Assembly: GCA_002812745.2 (NCBI GenBank)
Contig: NCSJ02000565.1
Coordinates: 1-16,892, forward strand
From: Scytalidium lignicola
Lineage: Eukaryota; Ascomycota; Leotiomycetes
Length of the DNA stretch: 16,892 nucleotides
Direction: 5' to 3'
In this document: in pieces, positions 1-8,467 of the stretch
Layout of the letters: each line of letters begins with the position of its first letter
How positions within the stretch are numbered: position 1 is the stretch's first letter
Made by a program: the position numbers and the translations under genes
The notes under the pieces: generated by a model
The model's database searches: none
What the model saw: the letters and a program-made list of their open reading frames with translations, nothing else
What the model was told of the DNA's origin: nothing

Positions 1-554
1 AAAAAAAGTTTATAAACCTTTAATATATAAATTGAAATTACTAATAATAATTAAGATATATCTTGTTTTCTATGTTTTACTTCTTAAACTAACACTTAAA
101 AACACTTAAATATTAATATTAAAGGAAGTTAATTTAGAAAGAGAATATAAAGTTAAGAAAATCATTAATCATAAGATGTATTATAAAAAGCTACAATACT
201 TAGTCAAATAAATAAGATACTTNAAAAAGTAAGAATGGATAAGAACTTACTTTTAATCTTATAAGTTATAAGGAGTTATTAAAAGTATATCACTAAACTT
301 ATTTTAAAATGGATTTCTAAGCAATAGAATTATAAAGTTAAAAAGNAAAAAAGTTAACAACAAAGGAAAAAGCTTTACTTACAAAGACAAAACACAATTC
401 TTTAAATAACTTCTCTTGTCNTTTTTTTCTCTTTTATAATGTTTAACTTGTCCAAAGAAGAAAGTTTATGATAAATCATTTTATTAGTATGTTTATAAAA
501 GAACTTCTTTTGTTTATAAAGACAAGTAAAACAAGTTATGTTCTTAGTTATAAC

Positions 555-833
555 TTAAGCAGCCTTCTTCTCCTCAGCTTCAAGATAAGCCTCCTCCTTG
601 TCAAAGGTCTTTTAGAAAGTTATAAGAATACCCTCAATCTTGTACTTATATCTTTATTGAATATATTTATTATAATGGTTAAATTCAGAAACCATCAAGT
701 AAGTCAAACTGTTTTATGTGCAAAAACCATAAGAAGACATCTTTATATTATACTTTATTATATAATCCTTTAAGTCTAATAATTCTTGGTATTTTCTTGA
801 TCTTCCTTTTTCTTTTAGAACAATATTGTCAAA
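555..833 (-). pseudogene. Decayed C-terminal coding relic with acidic/basic tail
   Basis: Read on the minus strand, one frame runs 92 codons from 833 to a stop at 555-557, broken only by TAA codons at 714-716, 654-656 and 612-614. The last 18 residues (KTFDKEEAYLEAEEKKAA) use GAG, GAA, GCT and AAG codons that stand out from the AT-rich surroundings, which is why I treat the frame as formerly coding. Around the middle, a TAC Tyr codon stands where a Cys would make a CxxC followed six residues later by another position, also Tyr. TGC to TAC is a RIP-type change, so a short Cys-rich domain followed by a coiled coil is conceivable. No family is firmly recognised. It may be the 3' end of the gene whose 5' parts are at 3547-4142, or of a separate element. 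Confidence 0.4.
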
Positions 834-988
834 ACAAAAGTATTTTGATGATATGTTGAAAGGAGGAATAGATTAACAAGTAAAGAGGATGTTCATGATG
901 ATAAGTTAAGTGTTAAAGTAACATTAGTACAAAAAGAGGATAATGTTATAAGTTTTACTTAACAAGTGATTAGTGTAAGCCTGAGGCT

Positions 989-1219
989 TGATACACAGCA
1001 GAGTATATATAAAGAACTTAATGATCATGTAACATGATTAAGACTTGGAGGACTTAAGGAGTTTAAAAGGTCTATAGATCTATAGAACTTATAAGGTCTA
1101 GTAGGTCTAGTTGGATTTCATTATCTATATAAGTACATTGTAAGAACATAAGAGTAGACTCCTTATGTTCAACCTAAATACATTATTAGATCTTATCCTT
1201 GACTTAGTTGCTTGTATCA
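989..1219 (+). repeat. LTR-like segment, 231 bp
   Basis: The segment begins TGATACA (989-995) and ends TGTATCA (1213-1219). These are exact 7-bp inverted termini of the TG...CA form used by retrotransposon LTRs. Inside, CTATATAAG near 1125 resembles a TATA box and is followed by a promoter-proximal style sequence. The length fits small fungal LTRs. No 5-bp target duplication is visible (aggct on the left, tatgt on the right), no primer-binding site starting TGG follows, and no second copy is in the window. It is therefore either one LTR of a decayed element or a coincidence in AT-rich DNA. Confidence 0.35.
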
Positions 1220-1331
1220 TATGTTTCTGCTGTCCTTGAACATTTACCTTACCCTTAGCTATCTAGTGACTTATAGACTGGCCGATCGGTCCAGACCGGA
1301 CCAGACCGTGGGTTTTGTAAGGACCGTTTCG

Positions 1332-1373
1332 AGACCGTGGTCTGTACAGTCTGGACTGTACAGACCACGGTCT
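1332..1373. repeat. 20-bp perfect inverted repeat, 2-nt spacer
   Basis: Positions 1332-1351 (AGACCGTGGTCTGTACAGTC) are exactly reverse-complementary to 1354-1373, with only TG between them. In single-stranded DNA or RNA this would fold into an almost loopless 20-bp hairpin, or a cruciform in duplex DNA. Each arm carries the element's GACCGTGGTC core. It lies about 55 bp inside the left end of the palindrome-rich element. Confidence 0.9.
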
Positions 1374-1430
1374 GAAGCCAAAATTTTGAGACCAGACCGT
1401 ACGGTCTACGGTCTGAAGCTAAAATTTTAA

Positions 1431-1477
1431 GACCAGACCGTGAGACTACGGTCTGGTCCGACAACAAATGTGGGGAC
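1431..1477 (+). repeat. 47-bp direct repeat, copy 1
   Basis: Starts GACCAGACCGTGAGACTACG and ends GTGGGGAC. It matches 1666-1712 at 45 of 47 positions by eye. The similarity extends upstream through a TACGGTCTG...AAAATTTT block, also seen in a third, shorter copy starting near 1367. This shows that the island grew by internal duplication of a unit of roughly 60-70 bp. Confidence 0.85.
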
Positions 1478-1665
1478 TGAATATTAGTGTCAGACCGTAC
1501 GGTCTGGTCTCCACGGTCTGGTCCAGCCAGACTGTACGGTCTGACGCTAATATTCCTTAATCAGGTAAAGCTTATTTCCAATTTAGGTTATATTACCGTT
1601 ACGGTCTAGCGTTACGGTCTCACGGTCCAGACCGTACGGTCTACGGTCTGAGATTAAAATTTTGA

Positions 1666-1712
1666 GACCAGACCGTGAGACTACGGTCTGGTCTGACAAC
1701 AAAAGTGGGGAC
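1666..1712 (+). repeat. 47-bp direct repeat, copy 2
   Basis: Second copy of the unit at 1431-1477, differing by a C/T and a T/A change. It lies 235 bp downstream in the same orientation and is likewise preceded by the AAAATTTT-containing block. Confidence 0.85.
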
Positions 1713-1808
1713 CGTTTCACGTTCGTCTCAAAACCTTGAGACCGAACCGTGTGGCTTACGGTCTCGTCCGGACGGACCACAGTCCAATGCAACGGTCCGG
1801 CCAGTCTA

Positions 1809-3546
1809 GTTTAGGATATATAATATTATAACAATAACATTTCAACAACCTTTGCTAAGGTTGTAACAAGTAGTATAACAAGCTTATTAAGCAAGGAGAA
1901 AGCTCTTATCATAAGAGCTACTTAATAGCCTTTAAGTATAAAGTGAAAACTACCTTTAATAAATTTATTAAGGATATTTGTAATTCTCTTTATTCTTTAC
2001 TCAATTCAAATAATAAGAAGCTCTTCTAATGAGTAAAAGGCTTAAGCATAAGTAGTTTAACTATTCTAAATAACACTTGTTATTGTTTATAAATAATTAT
2101 TAACAATAAGAATAGCCTTTTAAATGGTAATAATATAAAGGTCTTGTTTTACAATTATAACAAGGGCCTTTTTAACCTTAAGCTTAAACACTTTATATTT
2201 AGAAGTCTAAAAGACAAAGTCTTTAAATATAAGATGTCTTAAGAATTCTATACATTAAAGTATTAAATCTTATATGTAAAACATTAACTTTTAGTTTTAA
2301 CTTTACAAGTAACTAATAAGTACTTTTACAACTTATTAACAAGTTAATTTATATGTATTTATAAGAATATAAATTATAACCTTTGTATAAGTTTTAAAAA
2401 CCTTTTAACTATCAAATTCAACTTTACTTATTCTATAACATTTAACCTCTTTATGTAAACTACTTGTTAATAGTTAATATTAAGCTAGATTTAGCTTAAA
2501 AGAAAGGATAAAGGTTATATAGTTTCTTATAGTAAAAAGTAACTTAATGCTTATTCTAGGCTAAAATCAGTAATACTACATATGAATGCATATAATAAAG
2601 TAGTTAAATAATAATTAATTATTTAATTAACATTTTAACAATTATTATAACAGATCTAGTCTTTTGAAACCTTATTTAATTTAGCTAGTCAAGCTCTTGA
2701 AACATACTTAACATATATTATTTTTAAGCTTTTAATACTTACTTTAGTATATAATCATTAAGTTTAAAATAATATAATGTTATTACTTAAGGATTCAGTT
2801 AAATAAGCATTATCCTTCTTTAGAACTTTGATATTATACTAATCTTAACTTGTATGAAAGCAAGGAAATAACTCTTTTAAGTAATGTTATCATTAGAAGA
2901 AGTAAATAATTAAAGTACTTATAAGGTAAGAACAATGATCTTAGTAATATAAAGTAACTTTATATTCAAGATAATTATATTAGTTAATCTTATCTTAGTC
3001 TATAATTATAATTAAATACTAACCAATGTTATTAAAGCCTTTGTTTAATAATAACATTGAAAAGAGGTCTAACAATTTTATAAACAAGTAATTACTTAAT
3101 CTTAATAATATAGAATTGTCAAAAAGAAAGTAAAGTTAAGTTTTAAATAATTAGTTTATATAATTCTTACTTAAGCTTTATTACTAAACCTTTTGAATAA
3201 GATTAAAGATTTGAAAAGTTATATATTTATCCTTAATAATAATTATGCTCTAGTCTTTAAATTCAGCTTTATATTATTAATATTAATCATAAGTAATTAA
3301 TGTCTTTAAAGTTATTAAAGTTACTTGTTAAGGTTGATTAACTAAATGAAAGTTTAAAAAGGTTTAATAAGCTTAAAACTTGTTAATAGCTATATAATAA
3401 CCTTAAACTATATTGTACATAAACATTAGATTAGAATAAGATTTATTATTATCTCTTTCTAATACAAGAATAACTTTAGTATAACCTTTCCTTTACTTGA
3501 ATAACAAGGTAGAAGGCAAAGGCAATTTAGCTTTCCTTTTGTATTG
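1809..3546. other. AT-rich stretch with no recognisable gene
   Basis: About 1.7 kb of AT-rich DNA with stops in all frames every few codons. I looked on both strands for residual coding blocks and found none that could be read with confidence. If the minus-strand relics at 3547-3720 and 555-833 belong to one gene, its middle would have decayed here beyond recognition. Confidence 0.6.
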
Positions 3547-3720
3547 TTACTTTTCAGCCTCAAGACAACATCCTTGTTTTAGAACATAGTTAGCCACTTT
3601 GTTCTTGATAAAAAGTAGTAACTTGCCTTTGTCTACATAGTCTCCTAGAAGGTATTTGCTACCCTCCTTAAAGCTTATCTTTTTACATCATGCTTGTAAG
3701 GTAAGAGATCAATCAATTAA
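3547..3720 (-). pseudogene. Decayed fragment, possibly Crypton/Ndc10-like N-terminal domain
   Basis: On the minus strand, one frame from about 3723 to a TAA at 3547-3549 reads as a protein-like stretch. It contains a run LQA-stop-CKKISFKEG and then VDKGKLLLFIKNKVANYVL. Both internal stops are TGA, and TGG (Trp) to TGA is a RIP-type change. The WC...GF.DG...KLLLFL..V pattern recalls, from memory, the N-terminal region of fungal proteins related to Crypton tyrosine recombinases and Ndc10/GCR1_C proteins. The resemblance is short and unverified. It lies just downstream (minus strand) of the GC-rich frame at 3756-4142, whose last codons form a splice donor, so the two may be parts of one gene. 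However, the 36-nt gap between that donor and the nearest acceptor (CTTAG) does not keep the frame. Confidence 0.35.
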
Positions 3721-3755
3721 AGCCTAAGGACAAAGACAGCAAAGCAGGACACAAC

Positions 3756-4142
3756 TTACCTTCCATTCTCTCTGTTTTGGCTCATAGTTTTTAGCTGTAT
3801 TAGGAGGCCTGTGAGTCCTATGGTACTCCAGAACCTCGTCCAGGGCTGCTGAATGGCAATATCCTCTGCCCGGTCAGGCTCAGGCTCTGGCTCAGGCTCA
3901 GGGCCTAGCTGAGCAGGAGGCCAGGCGGCCGTAGGCAGGAGGCTCAGGAGCCGGTCCATGGCCCTGTCTACGCTCAGAATGAGGGTNGTNGCAGTGCGCA
4001 ACAGCGCATCGGCTTCAGGAAGGGGCCTAGCAGCCATAAGAGTCAGCTTCAACAGCTTGGACAGCTTCAATTCAGGCTCAATTGGCTCCGCTGGCTCCCT
4101 TCGAGGGGCAGCAGGAGGTGGGAGGGCAAGCTGGCTAGCCAT
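3756..4142 (-). CDS. Hypothetical protein, probable 5' exon of a transposon-like gene
   Basis: A 128-codon GC-rich frame starting ATG at 4142. The N-terminus is rich in Pro, Ala and Glu, followed by Leu-rich amphipathic segments (residues about 25-65) and a Glu-Pro dipeptide run (EPEPEPEPEPD, around residues 80-90). Two N bases obscure residues 51-52. The frame stops in TAA at 3756-3758, but that stop is part of AAG|GTAAGTT, a perfect splice donor at 3759, so this is better read as a first exon. Its continuation would lie in the AT-rich block, where the relic at 3547-3720 sits. A TATATAAAA element lies about 195 nt upstream. No domain is recognised. The sudden loss of GC content at its 3' edge suggests that the rest of the gene was mutated away. 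Confidence 0.4.
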   Translation of the reverse strand: MASQLALPPPAAPRREPAEPIEPELKLSKLLKLTLMAARPLPEADALLRTXXTLILSVDRAMDRLLSLLPTAAWPPAQLGPEPEPEPEPDRAEDIAIQQPWTRFWSTIGLTGLLIQLKTMSQNRENGR

Positions 4143-4659
4143 GGCCGTAGCAGCTACCCAGCAACTTTGTACGCATCGTTACGGACCGTAAGAGACGCGT
4201 CTGGGAGTCTGAGGGCTCGCACGCCCATAGACCTCATACATCACCCGTAAACGAGTAACTGGCTCGATAACTCCCGCAAAAACACCCCTGAAAAGACCCT
4301 GTTACTGAAGGCGCTAGGGCCCGGAAATTGCGCGTTTTATATAACAAACCCCCTGGTCCTCCAAGGCCGCTGTTACCAGCTAAGGGTAATCAGGCGTCAC
4401 CCAGTGACGCCCAGACCTCATACACCAGCTGAAGTTTGAGGTGCTCTGCTGCGCAAGTGGCTTGTGAAGCCTCGCAGTGGCTCGTTTACCAGGCAGCTTG
4501 CGAGGCGGCCGCCACGGCAACTTACACGTGTAACTGAACCTTGACGGCAACCGTGGCGAATGGGCACCACGCCTGTCCAAGGAAAATTCTTAACAATGTC
4601 TTCCGCCTGCTGTCTTCAACCGATGTCTACAACTATGATAACCACCGTCGGTTCTGTTC
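4143..4659. promoter_or_regulatory. Divergent intergenic region with palindromic TATA element
   Basis: A 517-bp GC-rich gap between the minus-strand frame starting at 4142 and the SNF2 gene starting at 4660. TTATATAA at 4338-4345 is a palindrome and could serve as a TATA box in either direction: about 195 nt before the minus-strand ATG and about 315 nt before the plus-strand ATG. An ACACGTGT palindrome lies near 4524. The minus-strand open frame at 4380-4580 in this gap has no recognisable content and is not annotated. Confidence 0.4.
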
Positions 4660-7600
4660 ATGGCCTCCCACCCTTCAGTTTACTATCCCGATTTCTCCGC
4701 GTACTTTCCAGATTGCGGGGCCCCAGATCCGTCGTCTGATCAGCCCCTGGCTAAGAGGACACGAAAGGACTACCATCCGCGGAACGGTGGGAATCCCTCC
4801 TTTCGGCCGACATACAATGACCATTATACTTCGGGCCTCAATATCACAAACCCAGGCACACAGGCTTTCGACCCTCGCACCTATCCAGATCCTTGGAGCC
4901 GACCAATTCTTCAGACAGCTCAGGTTCCGATCAACGTGGGGCCGCCTTTTTGGAACGTCAACCAACAGCCTAGCCTGCCAATTTCATTACCTCTGAGGCA
5001 ATATGTCGCCCCCAACCAGGTACCCGTGCTGCCCTCTACCATGGTCGTCCAGTATGACGACGGCCAAACTGCACTAAGCCAACCCGGCCGCTCAGGACTG
5101 AGCACCAGGAACGACGAACACACGACATTGCAAAGCCTGCAGTGGGGGTTCAACATTTTCAATCCACCATCGGCCGTCGTCGCTTCTCCTCCCAATAATG
5201 TTTTATCTCCTCCCTACCTCTCTAGTATGGATGCCTCTACCGCCATGCAAGACGCAGAGATTGAAGAAGCGGAACAGAACTTCAATAGCGATCCTGGGCA
5301 ATTAGCCTTGGCTATGGGCTCTGAACTTACGTTATTCGATTCCGACCAAGACCTGGTATGCTTTGGCATGGTATGTCTCCAGCCCCACCAGTATCACAAG
5401 TCTTGCTCACTTGTGATTTCAGATCACGGAAATTCCGGCTGAGCTTTCAGATAATTGCACGTTCAAAGGCACCGGAACCTCCAGCCTCGTTCCGGTCCGA
5501 CTCCATTCTTCGGGCGATTTTGCTGGGTTGGATGATCCAAATACTCGCGGGCAGGTCACCATGGATTCTCTGAGGATGGTCCAAGGTCTTACTGTGGAGT
5601 CATCCTTAACCCTCCAAGTTTTTTGTACACTGGAGGATCAAAGCTCAGGTGCTGTGCCAAAAAAAAGAGCCCATGTGACTCAGCAGAAGGTTTGCTTAGC
5701 CATCATCTTGTACGGTCCCATGTATTTGTTCGATAATGTTGGCGAATACGTGCAGCATCACGGCATCTACTTGCAAGACCCTAAAGGTTGCGATCTCAAT
5801 GTTTTGTATTGCAATCCGCACAATCTTCGGCCCTTCGACGGGGAGTCATATCCTTACACCTTTGACCTTGATCAAGTTGATCAGCAGACGACCTCCGTTC
5901 CATTGGAAGGCCTCCCTGAAGAGCATGATTTACTAGAAGCCCTCAATACTAGCGAACCGTTGTATGAAACACCGCAGCCTGCGGCAATTAAGGCACAACT
6001 TGGCAGGTGAGTTACGCCTGAGTGTTTAGATAAAAGTGGTGCTAAATACCTGATAACCATGGAAAAGTCACCAGAAGCAGGCATTGACATTCATGCTTCG
6101 AAGAGAAAAGGGGTGGGCATTCGATGGCAGTTGGCCTGATATTTGGGAGACGGCGGAAACAAGTCATGGATCTCGGTGCATTCAATCCTCTCGGCCGTGT
6201 TCAAGTGCTGCTTTCTAATATTCTCAGCTATGTAAACAAAATCTCGCACGCGGTCCAAACGGAGCCTCCGAACCAGTTTTGTGGTGGAATCATCGCTGAC
6301 CCAATGGGGCTTGGCAAAACCCTAACGATGATAGCTCTGATAGCCAGTGATGCTGATAGCTCTTTTGAGACTCGGAGACTGCTTCGTGAGGAATCAGATA
6401 TCTCATTTCCTAGGTTTAGGAAGTGCCTTACGCTCATTGTTGTTCCTCTCTCATGTAAGAGTCGACCACGTCTGATTTCAGCCCTGGATAGCAACACAAG
6501 CTGACTCTTACTAGTATTACCTGCGTGGGAAGAGCAGCTGACAGAGTAAATCGATGGATCGCGAATGCAGAACTTACATTGGTGCTGACTATATGATAGG
6601 CATGTACATGAAGGGGCCTTGAAGTGGCGGTGCCACTACGGGAAATTGCGACTCAGCTCTACTGACTCACTGAGTGATTGTGATATTGTCCTGACGACTT
6701 ATCAAACTCTCTCGTCAGAGTGGAGGAAACACGTGGACTTGCAACGCTCGGTGCTATTTCGCGACTCATGGAGAAGGGTCATTCTGGATGAAGGTATGTC
6801 CCATTTTGTACCTATGTCCTGTATGCTGCCGTTACTTCTAACAGTCCCTCAGCACATGTTATTCGAAATGGTTCTTCACAGCTGGCGAGAGCAATATGCG
6901 CTCTTGAAGCAGACTCGCGTTGGGCAGTGACGGGCACACCTTTGCAAAACCGACTCGGCGACTTGGCAACCTTGCTTAAATTCCTCCGACCATACCCTTA
7001 CGGCGATGCTAAGCAGTTTGATAGCGACATTGGGCAGTTATGGAAGGCTGGCGATCTTGAAGAAGCAGTCAAACGGCTCAAACGTTTAATGAGATGCTTG
7101 GTTTTGAGACGACCAAAGACGACCATAGATCTTCCTCCTCGACACAACCTACTTTGCCCCCTCGATTTCAGCCCCGCTGAGCTTTCCACCTACAGGGAGG
7201 CGAAGGAACGTGCCATTAAGCGTATTGACGAGGCGTTATACTCATCGGACACTTCCAGTGCTTACGCCAATGCACTTCAGCAGATCGATGCACTCCGTAT
7301 GATCTGTAATCTTGGATCGCATTACCATCCGTCAGGACAGTCGAGAAAGACAAAATTGCAGATAGATGATTGGGATAATCATGCTCAGCAAGCATTTGAC
7401 TCTCAGCGAGAGTTCGGCGATGTTTCTTGTTGCTTGTGCAAACTCACACTCGACGCAACTGAGAGCATTATTGCCGAAACGAACACGCTGTGTTCGCCGC
7501 TATTCTCTCGTTGCGCAAAATTTATATGCGCTGGATGTACAGGCAATGGGGCCAGCCGTTTAGTTGAATTGAGCTGCGGACACACCCCCCAGTGCCCCAT

Positions 7601-8467
7601 GGCCCGAGTCTCCGTCAATGACTCTGCTAATCAGGTAGGACTTGCATCAGGCGTATCGCTTCATCCAGAGGCACTGCCAACAAAGATTTCGGCCCTAGTG
7701 GCAGAAGTAAAAGCTCTCGAAAAAGACATCAAATGGTGAGTGGTCTCAGGCCGTTCTTAGAGCTATTGTCTGATCACCGATTTTAGCGTTGTCTTTTCAT
7801 ATTGGAGATCGACGTTGGATCTGATACAGTCGTCTCTTGGCCACGCTTCCGTAACAACAGTTCGATTTGACGGCAACTTGTCCCCGAAGGACAGACAAGC
7901 TTCTGTGGATAAATTCAGAAAAGATTCATCCGTCCAGGTGATGCTCTTGACTCTATCCTGTGGGGCAGTGGGGTAGGCTCAAACGCATTTTTCTGTTGAC
8001 TTGGGTCTGACTCGTGGTATCTAGATTGACGTTGACTGTTGCATCTCGCGCATACCTTATGGAGCCACACTGGTTTGAGCTCTGATCAATACTTCACAGG
8101 TTTTCCACTAAAAATATGATACAGGAACCCGACAGTTGAGGAGCAGGCATTAGCACGAATCCACCGGATCGGACAGAAGAAAGAAATTACAACGATCAGA
8201 TTCTTCATGAGAGGAACTTTGGAGGAAGTATGAGCCTTGGAGGAATGAATCCCTTACTGAACAATTGCTGATGTCTTATCCAGCATGTTATCGAAGTCCA
8301 GAAAAAGAAAAAGCATCTTGCGGACGTTTTGCTCTCAGCACGGAATGATACGGGCTCGGATGATAATGCCAGCCGTCTTGAGGTAGGTCGTGCAAACAAG
8401 TTCTATACTCGAGTTACTAAAGTAGAATATTGACGTGCACTCTTAGTGGCTGCGTTCTCTTCTATGA
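4660..8467 (+). CDS. SNF2-family ATPase/helicase, Rad5/Rad16 (HLTF)-like, 12 exons
   Basis: My model joins 4660-5370, 5423-6006, 6068-6175, 6228-6454, 6515-6545, 6600-6793, 6853-7735, 7787-7972, 8025-8072, 8125-8227, 8284-8382 and 8447-8467: 3195 nt, 1064 aa, frame kept throughout. Introns are 51-64 nt. The ATG is the first after an in-frame TAA at 4639. Residues 1-270 are low-complexity with a basic KRTRK nuclear-signal-like patch. About 329-370 (LYGPMYLFDNVG...LQDP) is a region typical of fungal relatives. Motif I is DPMGLGKT (492-499, Lys498), motif II DEAH (617-620), motif III TGTPLQNR (645 on), motif V LSCGAVGLTLT, and motif VI ARIHRIGQ (His1004-Gln1008). A Cys-rich RING-like insert lies at 811-866. 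It ends WLRSLL, as relatives do. Expected role: ATP-driven DNA translocase in the nucleus, in chromatin remodelling or DNA-damage response. All motifs are intact. The weakest junction is the acceptor at 6067 (GAAAAG). Confidence 0.9.

Larger units (their letters stand above)
1276..1806. mobile_element. TA-flanked 531-bp palindrome-rich element (MITE-like)
   Basis: A GC-richer island in the AT-rich block. It starts GACTGGCCGATCGG and ends CCGGCCAGTC, so its ends are inverted repeats (GACTGGCCG exact for 9 bp, then diverging). It is flanked by TA at 1274-1275 and 1807-1808, as in Tc1/mariner-type insertion. The interior is built from variants of CAGACCGTACGGTCTG, a perfect palindrome, with at least three long palindromic copies (1394-1407, 1491-1506, 1629-1642), a 20-bp hairpin (1332-1373) and a 47-bp direct repeat pair. 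Open frames here are by-products of the repeats and no transposase is encoded. CA dinucleotides remain abundant, so the element appears not to be RIP-mutated and may have inserted later. A satellite-like array with chance ends is the main alternative. Confidence 0.6.
1..3745. other. AT-rich compartment, probably RIP-mutated repeats
   Basis: By eye this stretch is overwhelmingly A+T, full of TA, TTA and TAA strings, with no sustained open reading frame on either strand. The composition switches abruptly to GC-rich sequence near 3745-3770. In Pezizomycotina such blocks usually come from RIP, which converts CpA to TpA in duplicated DNA. The minus-strand relics inside it carry in-frame TAA or TGA codons, as expected from RIP. 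Several single N bases are present, consistent with repeat-derived low assembly quality. The only GC-richer parts are the island at 1276-1806 and small patches near 560-605 and 3545-3700. RIP is inferred; no dinucleotide index was computed. Confidence 0.75.

Noticed and set aside
468..773. Plus-strand 101-codon open frame in the AT-rich block, with a segment LLLFIKTSKTSYVL resembling the minus-strand relic at 3547-3720.
   Set aside because: It overlaps the minus-strand relic whose codons are better preserved. Leu/Ile/Ser/Tyr-rich frames are expected by chance in AT-rich DNA.
1212..1792. Open frames on both strands across the palindromic island.
   Set aside because: They arise because the repeat units lack stops. 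The translations are repeat-derived and contain no domain.
4380..4996. Minus-strand frames at 4380-4580 and 4675-4965 and a plus-strand frame at 4541-4996.
   Set aside because: Those at 4541-4996 and 4675-4965 overlap exon 1 of the SNF2 gene in other frames, and the one at 4380-4580 has no recognisable content.
7973..8024. Apparent premature stop (TAG) in the SNF2 gene right after the LSCGAVG motif.
   Set aside because: A 52-nt intron beginning at GTAGGC and ending CTAG removes it and restores the LTLTVASRAYLMEPHW motif region.
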